From positions 7,675 through 17,610 of the forward strand of contig DJRI01000163.1 of assembly GCA_002440045.1 (NCBI GenBank): a stretch of 9,936 nucleotides of DNA, written 5' to 3'. Source of the stretch: Ruminococcaceae bacterium UBA6364 (lineage in GTDB: Bacteria > Bacillota > Clostridia > Oscillospirales > Acutalibacteraceae). Positions 1 through 5,556 of this stretch are shown here, piece by piece. Positions within the stretch are counted from its first letter, which is position 1; the number at the start of each line of letters is the position of its first letter. Both the position numbers and the translations under genes were made by a program. A model generated the notes under the pieces. That model worked only from the letters and a program-made list of their open reading frames with translations. It ran no database searches and was not told the DNA's origin.

Positions 1-112
1 TCTTTTCGGGCAAAAGAGAAAGCATAATTTCTCTTGCGTCGTCGTTGCACGCTCTTTTTGAGAGCATTAAAAGAACCTTGTCAAGCTCTATTGCTTTTAA
101 ATGTCTGTCCAT
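1..112 (-). CDS. mutS2: Endonuclease MutS2, N-terminal fragment (continues beyond window)
   Basis: Only the first 37 codons are in the window. The translation starts MDRHLKAIELDKVLLMLSKR and continues with a segment rich in Asp, Arg and Leu. The pattern of a leading hydrophobic/acidic helix (xLExDKVLxxL) followed by a short helix of the 'xxxxAREIxLSLLP' kind is the characteristic N-terminus of MutS2. MutS2 is a MutS-family ATPase with a C-terminal Smr nuclease domain, linked to recombination control and, in Bacillus, to rescue of collided ribosomes. No catalytic motif is visible here, so the call rests on the N-terminus and on context next to recO. The ATG lies 7 bases after the recO stop codon, and its GAGG Shine-Dalgarno overlaps that stop (TGAGGT), suggesting translational coupling as the last visible gene of the phoH-recO operon. 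Confidence 0.8.
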   Translation of the reverse strand, partial: MDRHLKAIELDKVLLMLSKRACNDDAREIMLSLLPEK

Positions 113-119
113 TTTTACC

Positions 120-863
120 TCATAAATAAAGTGATTTGAAAAAATCAAGCGTTTTGAATTTTCTTGAAGTCTGCGAAAGCAAATAGCTCTCGCACACATT
201 TGAAAGCTCGCTTTCGCTTTTTTGTGAAAGCGAAAACGAAAATATTTTGTCAAAATCCGAAAATACTATATGGCGCATCGCGCGCACAACCGAAAGGCTT
301 AAACCGACTGAATACTGCGGCGGCACACAGCTGCTGCAATAAAGCTTGCCCGAATGCGGGCAAAAGCTCATTCTTTCGGTTTCATACTCGCCGCACTCGT
401 CGCACGCAACAAGCGCGGGCATATACCCCGAAAGCGATAAAAGGCGCAATTCGGTTACGGATTTTATAAATAACGGGCTTTTTTTGCCCTCTTTTAAAAA
501 ATACAGACAATTAAGAAAAAGCCGGAGAATTTCCTCCGACTCATAATCCTGCTCGCAAAATTCATATGCAAGCTCGCAAATATACTGCGCAAGCGCCGTC
601 TTGACAATGTCCTCGCGAAGCTCAAAAAAAACCTCTTTTGCGACGGCGTCCTCCACTGCGTATGTATCCTTTGTTTTTGTAAAAGTAAAGTCGGAATATG
701 TAAGAAGCGCCGTGGCGGAAAGCTTTTTGCTTTTCGCCTTTTTTGCGCCCCTTGAAAATGCGCGTATCAATCCGTGACGGGCGGTAAGAACGGTTATAAG
801 GCGGTCGTATTCACCTATATTCTGTTCTCTTATCACTAAGCCCGCCGCACTTATTTTCGTCAC
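120..863 (-). CDS. recO: DNA repair protein RecO
   Basis: RecO (247 aa) loads RecA onto SSB-coated single-stranded DNA together with RecR in the RecF pathway of gap repair and recombination. The N-terminal OB-fold is recognisable: AAGLVIREQNIGEYDRLITV at residues 6-25 followed by TARHGLIRAFSRGAKK (27-42). This corresponds to the family pattern 'GIVL...Y.E.D.L.TL.T..hG.....ARGA'. The C-terminal half has a zinc-finger arrangement with C154-x2-C157 and C176-x2-C179 (C168 lies between), as in many Gram-positive RecO proteins. Length is typical (about 240-260 aa). The start is GTG at 861-863, chosen because the conserved OB-fold begins directly after it; a GGAG lies 10 bases upstream (874-877). 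The upstream small gene overlaps it by 53 bases in another frame, and mutS2 follows 7 bases downstream. Confidence 0.96.
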   Translation of the reverse strand: MTKISAAGLVIREQNIGEYDRLITVLTARHGLIRAFSRGAKKAKSKKLSATALLTYSDFTFTKTKDTYAVEDAVAKEVFFELREDIVKTALAQYICELAYEFCEQDYESEEILRLFLNCLYFLKEGKKSPLFIKSVTELRLLSLSGYMPALVACDECGEYETERMSFCPHSGKLYCSSCVPPQYSVGLSLSVVRAMRHIVFSDFDKIFSFSLSQKSESELSNVCESYLLSQTSRKFKTLDFFKSLYL

Positions 864-972
864 AAAGCTTCAGCTCCATTTTCCCTTGCATTTCAAGATG
901 CTTGCGATATTCAAGGTAGTTTTTGACCTTGCCGTCAGCCGCGAATTTTTCCCAAAGTTCTTTCTCATCCAT
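811..972 (-). CDS. yqzL: YqzL-like small protein between era and recO
   Basis: A 53-codon gene beginning MDEKELWEKFAADGKVKNYL. The 'W..F...G....YL.Y+' pattern at residues 7-23 matches what I recall of YqzL, a short protein of unknown function (about 47 aa in B. subtilis) that sits between era and recO in many Firmicutes; the position here is the same. The start ATG at 970-972 is preferred over an in-frame ATG ten codons upstream because GGAG lies 8 bases before it. The last 17 codons and the stop overlap the 5' end of recO by 53 bases in a different frame, so the C-terminal tail (with two cysteines) is probably unconstrained or co-constrained by RecO. No membrane segment is visible. The 89-base gap upstream is the largest within the phoH-mutS2 cluster. 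The role is unknown. Confidence 0.72.
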   Translation of the reverse strand: MDEKELWEKFAADGKVKNYLEYRKHLEMQGKMELKLCDENKCGGLSDKRTEYR

Positions 973-987
973 AAAAACATCTCCGTA

Positions 988-1009
988 ATACTGTTTACAC
1001 ACTGTTTAC
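988..1009. repeat. Tandem 11-bp repeat upstream of yqzL-recO
   Basis: On the plus strand two adjacent copies, ATACTGTTTAC (988-998) and ACACTGTTTAC (999-1009), differ at one base. The period of 11 bases is close to one helical turn. The pair lies in the 89-base gap between the era stop and the yqzL start, just upstream of the yqzL Shine-Dalgarno. It could be a two-site operator or chance; no clear promoter is visible next to it. Confidence 0.5.
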
Positions 1010-1061
1010 TTATATAGTATTCCGAAAGACGTTTTTTATGTTTGTTAAAAAATATCAAAAA

Positions 1062-1961
1062 TCAGTCAAGACCGAAATTGTGAATAAGCCCCTCGCGGTT
1101 GCGCCAGCCCTCTTTAACCTTGACCCAGCAGTGAAGATTGACCTTGCAGTCAAAGAATTTTTCAAGCTCATAGCGCGCACTTACCGAAACGCTTTTAAGC
1201 ATTTCGCCGCCTTTGCCTATAATTATGCCCTTGTGGCTTTCGCGCTCGCAATAAATTGTTGCGTCAATATCAAGAAGCGGCTCGCCGTCTTTTTTGCGCT
1301 CGCTCATCTTTTCTATGGCTACAGCCGTTCCGTGAGGGATTTCGTCGTTCAGCTTATAAAGAAGCTTTTCGCGGATTATCTCTGACGCGAGCACTCTTTC
1401 GGGCTGGTCCGTGAGCGTATCCTCGGGGAAGAAAAACTCCGACGGTGCGGCAAGCGCTTTAAGCTCGTCTTTAAGCTCTTTAATTCCGTCGCCGTAAATT
1501 GCGCTTACGGGCACAACCGCGCAAAAATCAAACAGCTTTGAAAATTCAAGAATGCGCCCCATAAGCTCTTCTTTTTTCGGCACCGTGTCTATCTTGTTTA
1601 TGGCAAGCACAACGGGGATTTTTTCGCTTTTAAGCCTTTTTAAAAGCTCCAGCTCGTTTTCGGCTATTTTGCCCGACGGCTCGACCACCAAAAGGCAGCT
1701 GTCAACGCCCGAGATGCTGTCGTCAACGGCTTTTATCATTTTTTCGCCGAGCTTTGTTTTCGGCTTGTGAAAGCCGGGTGTGTCAGTAAACACAAGCTGG
1801 CAGTCATCCTCTGTCAAAACGCCCATAATTTTTGTGCGCGTTGTTTGGGGCTTTGATGAAACGATTGCGATTTTTTGCCCCAAAAGCGTATTTAATAAAG
1901 ACGACTTGCCGACGTTCGGCTTGCCGACTATTGCAATGAATGCGGTTTTTCTTTCACTCAT
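1062..1961 (-). CDS. era: GTPase Era
   Basis: Era is a GTPase that binds 16S rRNA near its 3' end and acts in 30S subunit assembly. The 299-aa protein has every expected motif: G1 GKPNVGKS at residues 13-20, the switch I region with KPQTTRTK at 37-44, G3 DTPG at 60-63 and G4 NKID at 122-125. G5 (VSAIYGDG) follows about 35-40 residues later. The C-terminal half is a KH RNA-binding domain with the loop IIIGKGGEML, ending in the typical 'WVKVKEGWRN' segment. Length is typical (about 300 aa). An in-frame ATG ten codons upstream exists, but MSERKTAF at 1961 is the better start because the GTPase core follows directly. It shares ATGAGTGA with the dgkA stop (8-base overlap), consistent with translational coupling; AGGA lies about 11 bases upstream. 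Confidence 0.98.
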   Translation of the reverse strand: MSERKTAFIAIVGKPNVGKSSLLNTLLGQKIAIVSSKPQTTRTKIMGVLTEDDCQLVFTDTPGFHKPKTKLGEKMIKAVDDSISGVDSCLLVVEPSGKIAENELELLKRLKSEKIPVVLAINKIDTVPKKEELMGRILEFSKLFDFCAVVPVSAIYGDGIKELKDELKALAAPSEFFFPEDTLTDQPERVLASEIIREKLLYKLNDEIPHGTAVAIEKMSERKKDGEPLLDIDATIYCERESHKGIIIGKGGEMLKSVSVSARYELEKFFDCKVNLHCWVKVKEGWRNREGLIHNFGLD

Positions 1962-2451
1962 TTTCGGTTTTTTCCTTTTTACCCAAATCAAATTTAAATA
2001 TAAACAGCGTGTCCAAAGCGATGCTTAACAAAAACAGCGCAAAATACAGCGGATTTTCTTTATAATGCTCAAAAAGAAGCCTGAAAGCCTCGGGCTGCCA
2101 AAGCACCGCAACGCCCGTCAGCACGGCGAATATCGCAAACACAAGCACGGCTCCCGCCGCGGTATCTTTTGAAATACCTATTGTGCGCCTGTTTTCGTTT
2201 GTTATACTGTCGTCGCTTTTTTCGATGCCGGTATTTATAAGCTCGCCGCCGAGCACCGACGCACAAGCGAGAAACAGTATTGCATACTGCGTTCTTGTTA
2301 CCGTGAAAAAATCGTAGCGCAAAAGAAAATAGAACATATACGCCATACACGAAATATGTATTCTGAAATTCCTTTCGTGCCCCACCATCCAAAAAATGCC
2401 TTTAAACGCATAGCCGAAGCTTTTTATAAGACTTAAAAGGTCATTTTTCAT
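1954..2451 (-). CDS. dgkA: Undecaprenol/diacylglycerol kinase family membrane protein (DgkA type)
   Basis: Small integral membrane kinase of the DgkA/UndPK family. Gram-positive members phosphorylate undecaprenol to recycle the cell-wall lipid carrier; I infer that substrate from context, not sequence. Family hallmarks visible: SFGYAFKGI (11-19), GHERNFRIHI (24-33), the catalytic-site segment GGELINTGIEKSDD (68-81, with E70 and E77), and ISKDTAAGAVL (93-103). Three membrane helices lie near residues 30-48, 56-73 and 98-117, as usual. A fourth hydrophobic helix (about 134-152) and a charged tail are additional to the core family. The ATG at 2449-2451 follows the ybeY TAA by one base; an in-frame ATG four codons upstream (2463) would overlap ybeY and cannot be excluded, since neither has a strong Shine-Dalgarno. 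It overlaps era by 8 bases. Confidence 0.9.
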   Translation of the reverse strand: MKNDLLSLIKSFGYAFKGIFWMVGHERNFRIHISCMAYMFYFLLRYDFFTVTRTQYAILFLACASVLGGELINTGIEKSDDSITNENRRTIGISKDTAAGAVLVFAIFAVLTGVAVLWQPEAFRLLFEHYKENPLYFALFLLSIALDTLFIFKFDLGKKEKTENE

Positions 2452-2452
2452 A

Positions 2453-2959
2453 TTACTCTTCATCCATATAGTAAGAATCGTTGCGTTTAAGACCCAATTC
2501 GGTTAAAACGTGCTCTTCTTTTTCGCGCATACGCACCTCTTCGATTCCGCCGTTAACGTGGTCGTAGCCTAAAAGATGAAGCATTGAGTGCACTGTCAAA
2601 AAGCCTATTTCGCGCTGAAGCGAATGGCCGTAGGTTTCTGCCTGGCGCACGGCGGTTTCGACGGATATTACAATATCGCCGAGAAGGCACGCGCCGTTTT
2701 CGGGATTTTTGTCGTAAACGCCGTTTTCGCCGAGCGGGAACGAAAGCACGTCGGTACTGCGGTCAACGTTTCTGTATTCGCGGTTAAGCTCGTGAATACG
2801 CTCGTCGTCAACAAAAGTAACGCTGATTTCGGCAGGCTCGTTAAAATCCTCAAATGTGAGCACCGCATTGCAGCAGCGCCTTACAAGAAGCCTTACGCCT
2901 GTGGGAATTTTGACGGCTTTTTGCTCGTTTGAAATAATAACCTTAATTTTTTCTTTCAT
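2453..2959 (-). CDS. ybeY: rRNA maturation RNase YbeY
   Basis: YbeY is a single-strand-specific metallo-endoribonuclease used in 16S rRNA 3'-end maturation and 70S ribosome quality control. The 168-aa protein shows the zinc site H124-x3-H128-x5-H134 in TVHSMLHLLGYDH, and the conserved RSTDVLSFPL segment at 67-76. The GDIVIS strand is at 94-99. Length is typical (150-170 aa). The open frame extends 23 codons further upstream, but MKEKIKVI (2959) is the start. The extension lies wholly inside phoH, and a strong AGGAGG (2972-2977) sits 12 bases before this ATG. The gene starts 17 bases inside the 3' end of phoH and ends one base before dgkA, so the three are probably translated as a coupled set. 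Its neighbours phoH and era also act on RNA or ribosomes. Confidence 0.97.
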   Translation of the reverse strand: MKEKIKVIISNEQKAVKIPTGVRLLVRRCCNAVLTFEDFNEPAEISVTFVDDERIHELNREYRNVDRSTDVLSFPLGENGVYDKNPENGACLLGDIVISVETAVRQAETYGHSLQREIGFLTVHSMLHLLGYDHVNGGIEEVRMREKEEHVLTELGLKRNDSYYMDEE

Positions 2960-3920
2960 TTCTTCTCTTTGCCTCCTCGTATTTTTCATACGCTTTAATA
3001 ATATCCTGAACGAGCTTATGGCGCACAACGTCTTTTTCGCTGAACCTTACAAGCTCTATCTGTTCAATGTTTTTCAAAATCTTTGTAACCTCGACAAGCC
3101 CCGATTTTTTACCGTCGGGAAGGTCAATCTGCGTAACGTCGCCAGTTACGACGACCTTTGAATTAAAGCCCATTCGCGTAAGAAACATCTTCATTTGCTC
3201 GGGCGTTGTGTTTTGGGCTTCGTCAAGAATAATAAAGCTGTCGTCGAGCGTTCTGCCGCGCATATAGGCAAGCGGAGCGACCTCTATATTGCCGCGCTCC
3301 TGATATTTCTGAAAATTTTCGGCGCCGAGCATATCGAAAAGCGCGTCGTAAAGCGGCCTTAAATAAGGGTCAACCTTGCTTTGCAAATCGCCCGGAAGAA
3401 AGCCGAGCTTTTCGCCCGCCTCAACAGCGGGGCGCGTAAGTATGATTCTGTTGACCTCTTTCGCCCTGAAAGCATTTACCGCCATGGCGACGGCAAGATA
3501 TGTTTTGCCAGTGCCCGCGGGCCCCACGCCGAGGACTATTGTGTTGTTTTTTATGGCTTCGACGTATTTTTTCTGTCCGAGCGTTTTCGGCTTTACGGGC
3601 TTGCCTTTGCTCGTTATGCAAATGCAGTCGGCAGACATTGACGAAAGCTTGTCCTCGTTGCCGTCGTTAACGAGCGAAATGACATAGCGCACATTTTGCT
3701 CGTTAAGCGCTTCGCCTCGGTTTAAAAGCATAAGAAGCCCGTTAACGGTTTTCACGGCTTTAGACACTTCGTCCGGCTCGCCCGTGATTTTTATATCGGA
3801 GCCGCGGCTTATAACATCGACCGCAAACGCTTTTTCAATAAGCTTTATGTTTTCGTCAAAGCTTCCGAAAAGAGCGACCGCCTGCTCCATTCGGTCGATA
3901 TTTATTATTTGTTCAAACAT
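2943..3920 (-). CDS. phoH: PhoH-like ATPase
   Basis: PhoH family protein (325 aa, usual length 310-330), a cytoplasmic P-loop ATPase whose fold resembles the motor of superfamily 1 helicases; the exact role is unsettled but it is regularly linked to ybeY and RNA metabolism. Seen in the sequence: an N-terminal KH-like segment (about 13-80), Walker A GPAGTGKT at 133-140, LTRPAVEAGEKLGFLPGD at 161-178, Walker B FIILDEAQN at 229-237, and the sensor-like segment VVVTGDVTQIDLP at 256-268. The start ATG (3918-3920) has AGGG 7-8 bases upstream. It is the first gene behind the promoter at 3960-3987, and its last 17 bases are shared with ybeY. In Bacillus pgpH (yqfF) lies between phoH and ybeY; here it is absent. 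Confidence 0.97.
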   Translation of the reverse strand: MFEQIINIDRMEQAVALFGSFDENIKLIEKAFAVDVISRGSDIKITGEPDEVSKAVKTVNGLLMLLNRGEALNEQNVRYVISLVNDGNEDKLSSMSADCICITSKGKPVKPKTLGQKKYVEAIKNNTIVLGVGPAGTGKTYLAVAMAVNAFRAKEVNRIILTRPAVEAGEKLGFLPGDLQSKVDPYLRPLYDALFDMLGAENFQKYQERGNIEVAPLAYMRGRTLDDSFIILDEAQNTTPEQMKMFLTRMGFNSKVVVTGDVTQIDLPDGKKSGLVEVTKILKNIEQIELVRFSEKDVVRHKLVQDIIKAYEKYEEAKRRNERKN

Positions 3921-3959
3921 GCATTACCCTGACTTTATATCAAATTATATTACATACTT

Positions 3960-3987
3960 AGTATAACACAATTTTTGTAAATGTCTA
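3960..3987 (-). promoter_or_regulatory. Sigma-A-like promoter of the phoH-ybeY-dgkA-era-recO operon
   Basis: Read on the minus strand: -35 TAGACA (3982-3987), a 16-base spacer, -10 TATACT (3960-3965). Each hexamer matches 5 of 6 consensus positions. The predicted start of transcription is near 3953, giving a leader of roughly 33 bases before the phoH ATG. Directly upstream of the -35, A-tracts at about 3991-3996 and 4001-4008 resemble an UP element. It lies in the 117-base gap between yqfD and phoH, where no terminator hairpin is visible. Confidence 0.75.
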
Positions 3988-4037
3988 CTAATTTTTGCGA
4001 ATTTTTTTGTGAAAATGTCTTAAATAAACTAATTAAT

Positions 4038-5219
4038 TCAGTCGGCGCCGTCATTTTCGCGGTATATTGTTTTTTCTTCTGCGATATTTTCTGTGCCCGT
4101 GGCTTTAAATGTGCAAAACTGAGAGCCGCCCGCGTTTTTTTCAAAAACCTCAAGCTTTGTCACATCGCACAAAGAAAGCTCTTCTCTTGCTTCTTCTGTA
4201 TTTTTAAAAAACACCCAAAGCGAAGCTTCCTCTTTTGTAAGCTCAATATCGGTTTCTTTCTGCGAGCACCTTGTTTCCCAAACTATGCCTATGGGCAGGC
4301 TTTCACTGCCGCCTTTAACATAGCTTTCGCCGCGCCCTAAAGAAAAATTGCCTTTCTTTTTAAAAAACAGCGGTATTTTTATGCCGAAAAAGCTGAAATA
4401 CCCCGAAGTTTTTTCTTCACTCAGAACATTTAAACGCATATTGAGCGGCACGGCGCTTTCTTTTACCGTTACCGTTTCGCATATAACGCTTCCCGAAGCC
4501 CTCACGAGCGTTTCGGTAAGGTCGCGGTTTTCGACAATGCCCGAAATTAAAATATCGCCTTTTACAACAACGTCGCCCTCTTTAACTTTGTTCGTTCCGC
4601 GGTAGCCTTTGACAAGCACAACCATTCCGTCTTTTTTTGCGACAAGGTTAGACGGGGTTTTTGTGTCCTCTATTTCGGGTGATTTTTCAGCCTCGCGCAC
4701 TTCGACCTCCGCCTTGCTGCCGTACATATTGACAGAAGCCCACGAAAGCTCGGGAAAGCGTTCGACAAGCTCTTTTTCAACCGCCGAAGTGTCGATTTTT
4801 GCCTTTCTTGCGCCCACATAAACGCCCAAATCTTCAAGCGCAACTGTTAAGGCACTAAGCTTTACATCTGTATTCCCCGATATTTTCACGCTCCACACGC
4901 TGCCCGAAGCCGCAAGCATAAAAGCAACAGCCAAAACCGCCCCAAAAGCCACTCCTACTCGGGTTTTGTGATGTTTTAAAGCAAGCGAAAGTCCGTGCTT
5001 TTTTATTATTTTCAGCCTCATCCCCGAGTTACGCGCACACATTCGCATTTTTTTGTATCCGTCAAAGTCTGTACAGGCACACACCTTTACACCGTCGTTT
5101 TTGACATCCCACAGATTTATGCTGTTCAAAGTGCACAAATTTATAAATCTTTCGGCAAATCCGCCGAAGGCTTCAAACTCAACATACCCCAGAACGCTTC
5201 TTAAAACCCTTACAAGCAT
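4038..5219 (-). CDS. yqfD: Sporulation protein YqfD
   Basis: A 393-aa membrane protein of the YqfD family (398 aa in B. subtilis), produced in the mother cell under sigma-E. It has a cytosolic N-terminal domain (about 1-85), one membrane helix (about 88-109, VGVAFGAVLAVAFMLAASGS), then a large domain starting VWSVKISGNTDV. That domain contains a POTRA/FtsQ-like stretch (residues ~111-180) in which short strands of 'VKISGN' and 'VNMYGSKAEVEVREA' type are recognisable. The reading frame is open 31 codons further upstream, but that part overlaps yqfC and lacks family similarity. The start MLVRVLRSVLGY at 5219 has GGAG 8 bases upstream (5228-5231). The gene follows yqfC by 16 bases, an operon pair. 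No terminator hairpin is visible after it, so read-through into phoH is possible. Confidence 0.93.
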   Translation of the reverse strand: MLVRVLRSVLGYVEFEAFGGFAERFINLCTLNSINLWDVKNDGVKVCACTDFDGYKKMRMCARNSGMRLKIIKKHGLSLALKHHKTRVGVAFGAVLAVAFMLAASGSVWSVKISGNTDVKLSALTVALEDLGVYVGARKAKIDTSAVEKELVERFPELSWASVNMYGSKAEVEVREAEKSPEIEDTKTPSNLVAKKDGMVVLVKGYRGTNKVKEGDVVVKGDILISGIVENRDLTETLVRASGSVICETVTVKESAVPLNMRLNVLSEEKTSGYFSFFGIKIPLFFKKKGNFSLGRGESYVKGGSESLPIGIVWETRCSQKETDIELTKEEASLWVFFKNTEEAREELSLCDVTKLEVFEKNAGGSQFCTFKATGTENIAEEKTIYRENDGAD

Positions 5220-5235
5220 ATAACTCTCTCCGTAT

Positions 5236-5478
5236 TCAATCGGTTGTAAATTCAAGCGAGACAATTTCACCTTTAATATTCGCCTGTTCATATATGTATG
5301 AAGTAACCACAAGCGCTCTTCCGCTTATTTTCAGATTTTTTTCGCCTATGTTGAGCTTTATAAAGCTGTCGCCGTAGTCGGTAACGCTTTTACAGCCGTC
5401 CACAATTATCTCTTTGTTTCCGTAAAGCTCTATATTGCCGACGGGCGAAGCCTTGCTTCTTAAATCCTTTATTCCCAT
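5236..5478 (-). CDS. yqfC: Sporulation protein YqfC
   Basis: An 80-aa YqfC family protein (B. subtilis YqfC is of similar size), conserved beside yqfD in spore-forming Firmicutes and expressed in the mother cell under sigma-E; the biochemical role is unknown. Visible features: ELYGNKEIIVDGCKSVTDYG (18-37), which is the typical 'l.G...v.IegckgIleY' core, followed by I-L-NIGEKNLKISGRALVV and a short C-terminal strand GEIVSLEF. No signal peptide or membrane helix is evident. The ATG (5476-5478) is fixed by a near-perfect GGAGGAG Shine-Dalgarno at 5481-5487. It starts 78 bases from the divergent ylbJ gene and shares with it a very compact promoter region. yqfD follows after 16 bases. Confidence 0.92.
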   Translation of the reverse strand: MGIKDLRSKASPVGNIELYGNKEIIVDGCKSVTDYGDSFIKLNIGEKNLKISGRALVVTSYIYEQANIKGEIVSLEFTTD

Positions 5479-5505
5479 AATCTCCTCCGAAAAAAGCTGA
5501 GTTTT

Positions 5506-5536
5506 GTTATATTCTTATGCCGCGCCTTCATAAAAT
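5506..5536 (+). promoter_or_regulatory. Putative sigma-E promoter of ylbJ
   Basis: On the plus strand: -35 GTTATATT (5506-5513), 15-base spacer, -10 CATAAAAT (5529-5536). This differs from the sigma-E consensus (kmATATT / CATACAnT) at one base in each element and has consensus spacing. Predicted start near 5543, about 14 bases before the ATG. It coincides almost exactly with the yqfC promoter read in the opposite direction. Confidence 0.65.
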
Positions 5537-5539
5537 ATC
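5511..5539 (-). promoter_or_regulatory. Putative sigma-E promoter of yqfCD
   Basis: On the minus strand: -35 core GATATT (5534-5539), 14-base spacer counted from ATATT, -10 region CATAAGAAT (5511-5519). The sigma-E consensus I recall is kmATATT, 14-15 bases, CATACAnT. The ATATT and CATA cores and the spacing match; the rest of the -10 is weak. Predicted start near 5505, leaving a leader of about 26 bases. The genes are known sigma-E targets in Bacillus, which supports the call. Confidence 0.5.
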
Positions 5540-5556
5540 TTTGCGGGGTGGTATAA

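Noticed and set aside
973..1061. Separate promoter for yqzL-recO
   Set aside because: TATATA near 1012 has no acceptable -35 at 16-18 bases upstream on the minus strand, so I do not annotate it.
1038..1385. 115-codon plus-strand open frame
   Set aside because: It lies entirely opposite era, which has all GTPase and KH motifs; no Shine-Dalgarno and no recognisable domain.
2588..2932. 114-codon plus-strand open frame opposite ybeY
   Set aside because: Shadow of ybeY; the real frame has the zinc-site histidines.
5220..5312. 31-codon N-terminal extension of yqfD
   Set aside because: It overlaps yqfC in another frame and precedes a better start with GGAG at the right distance.
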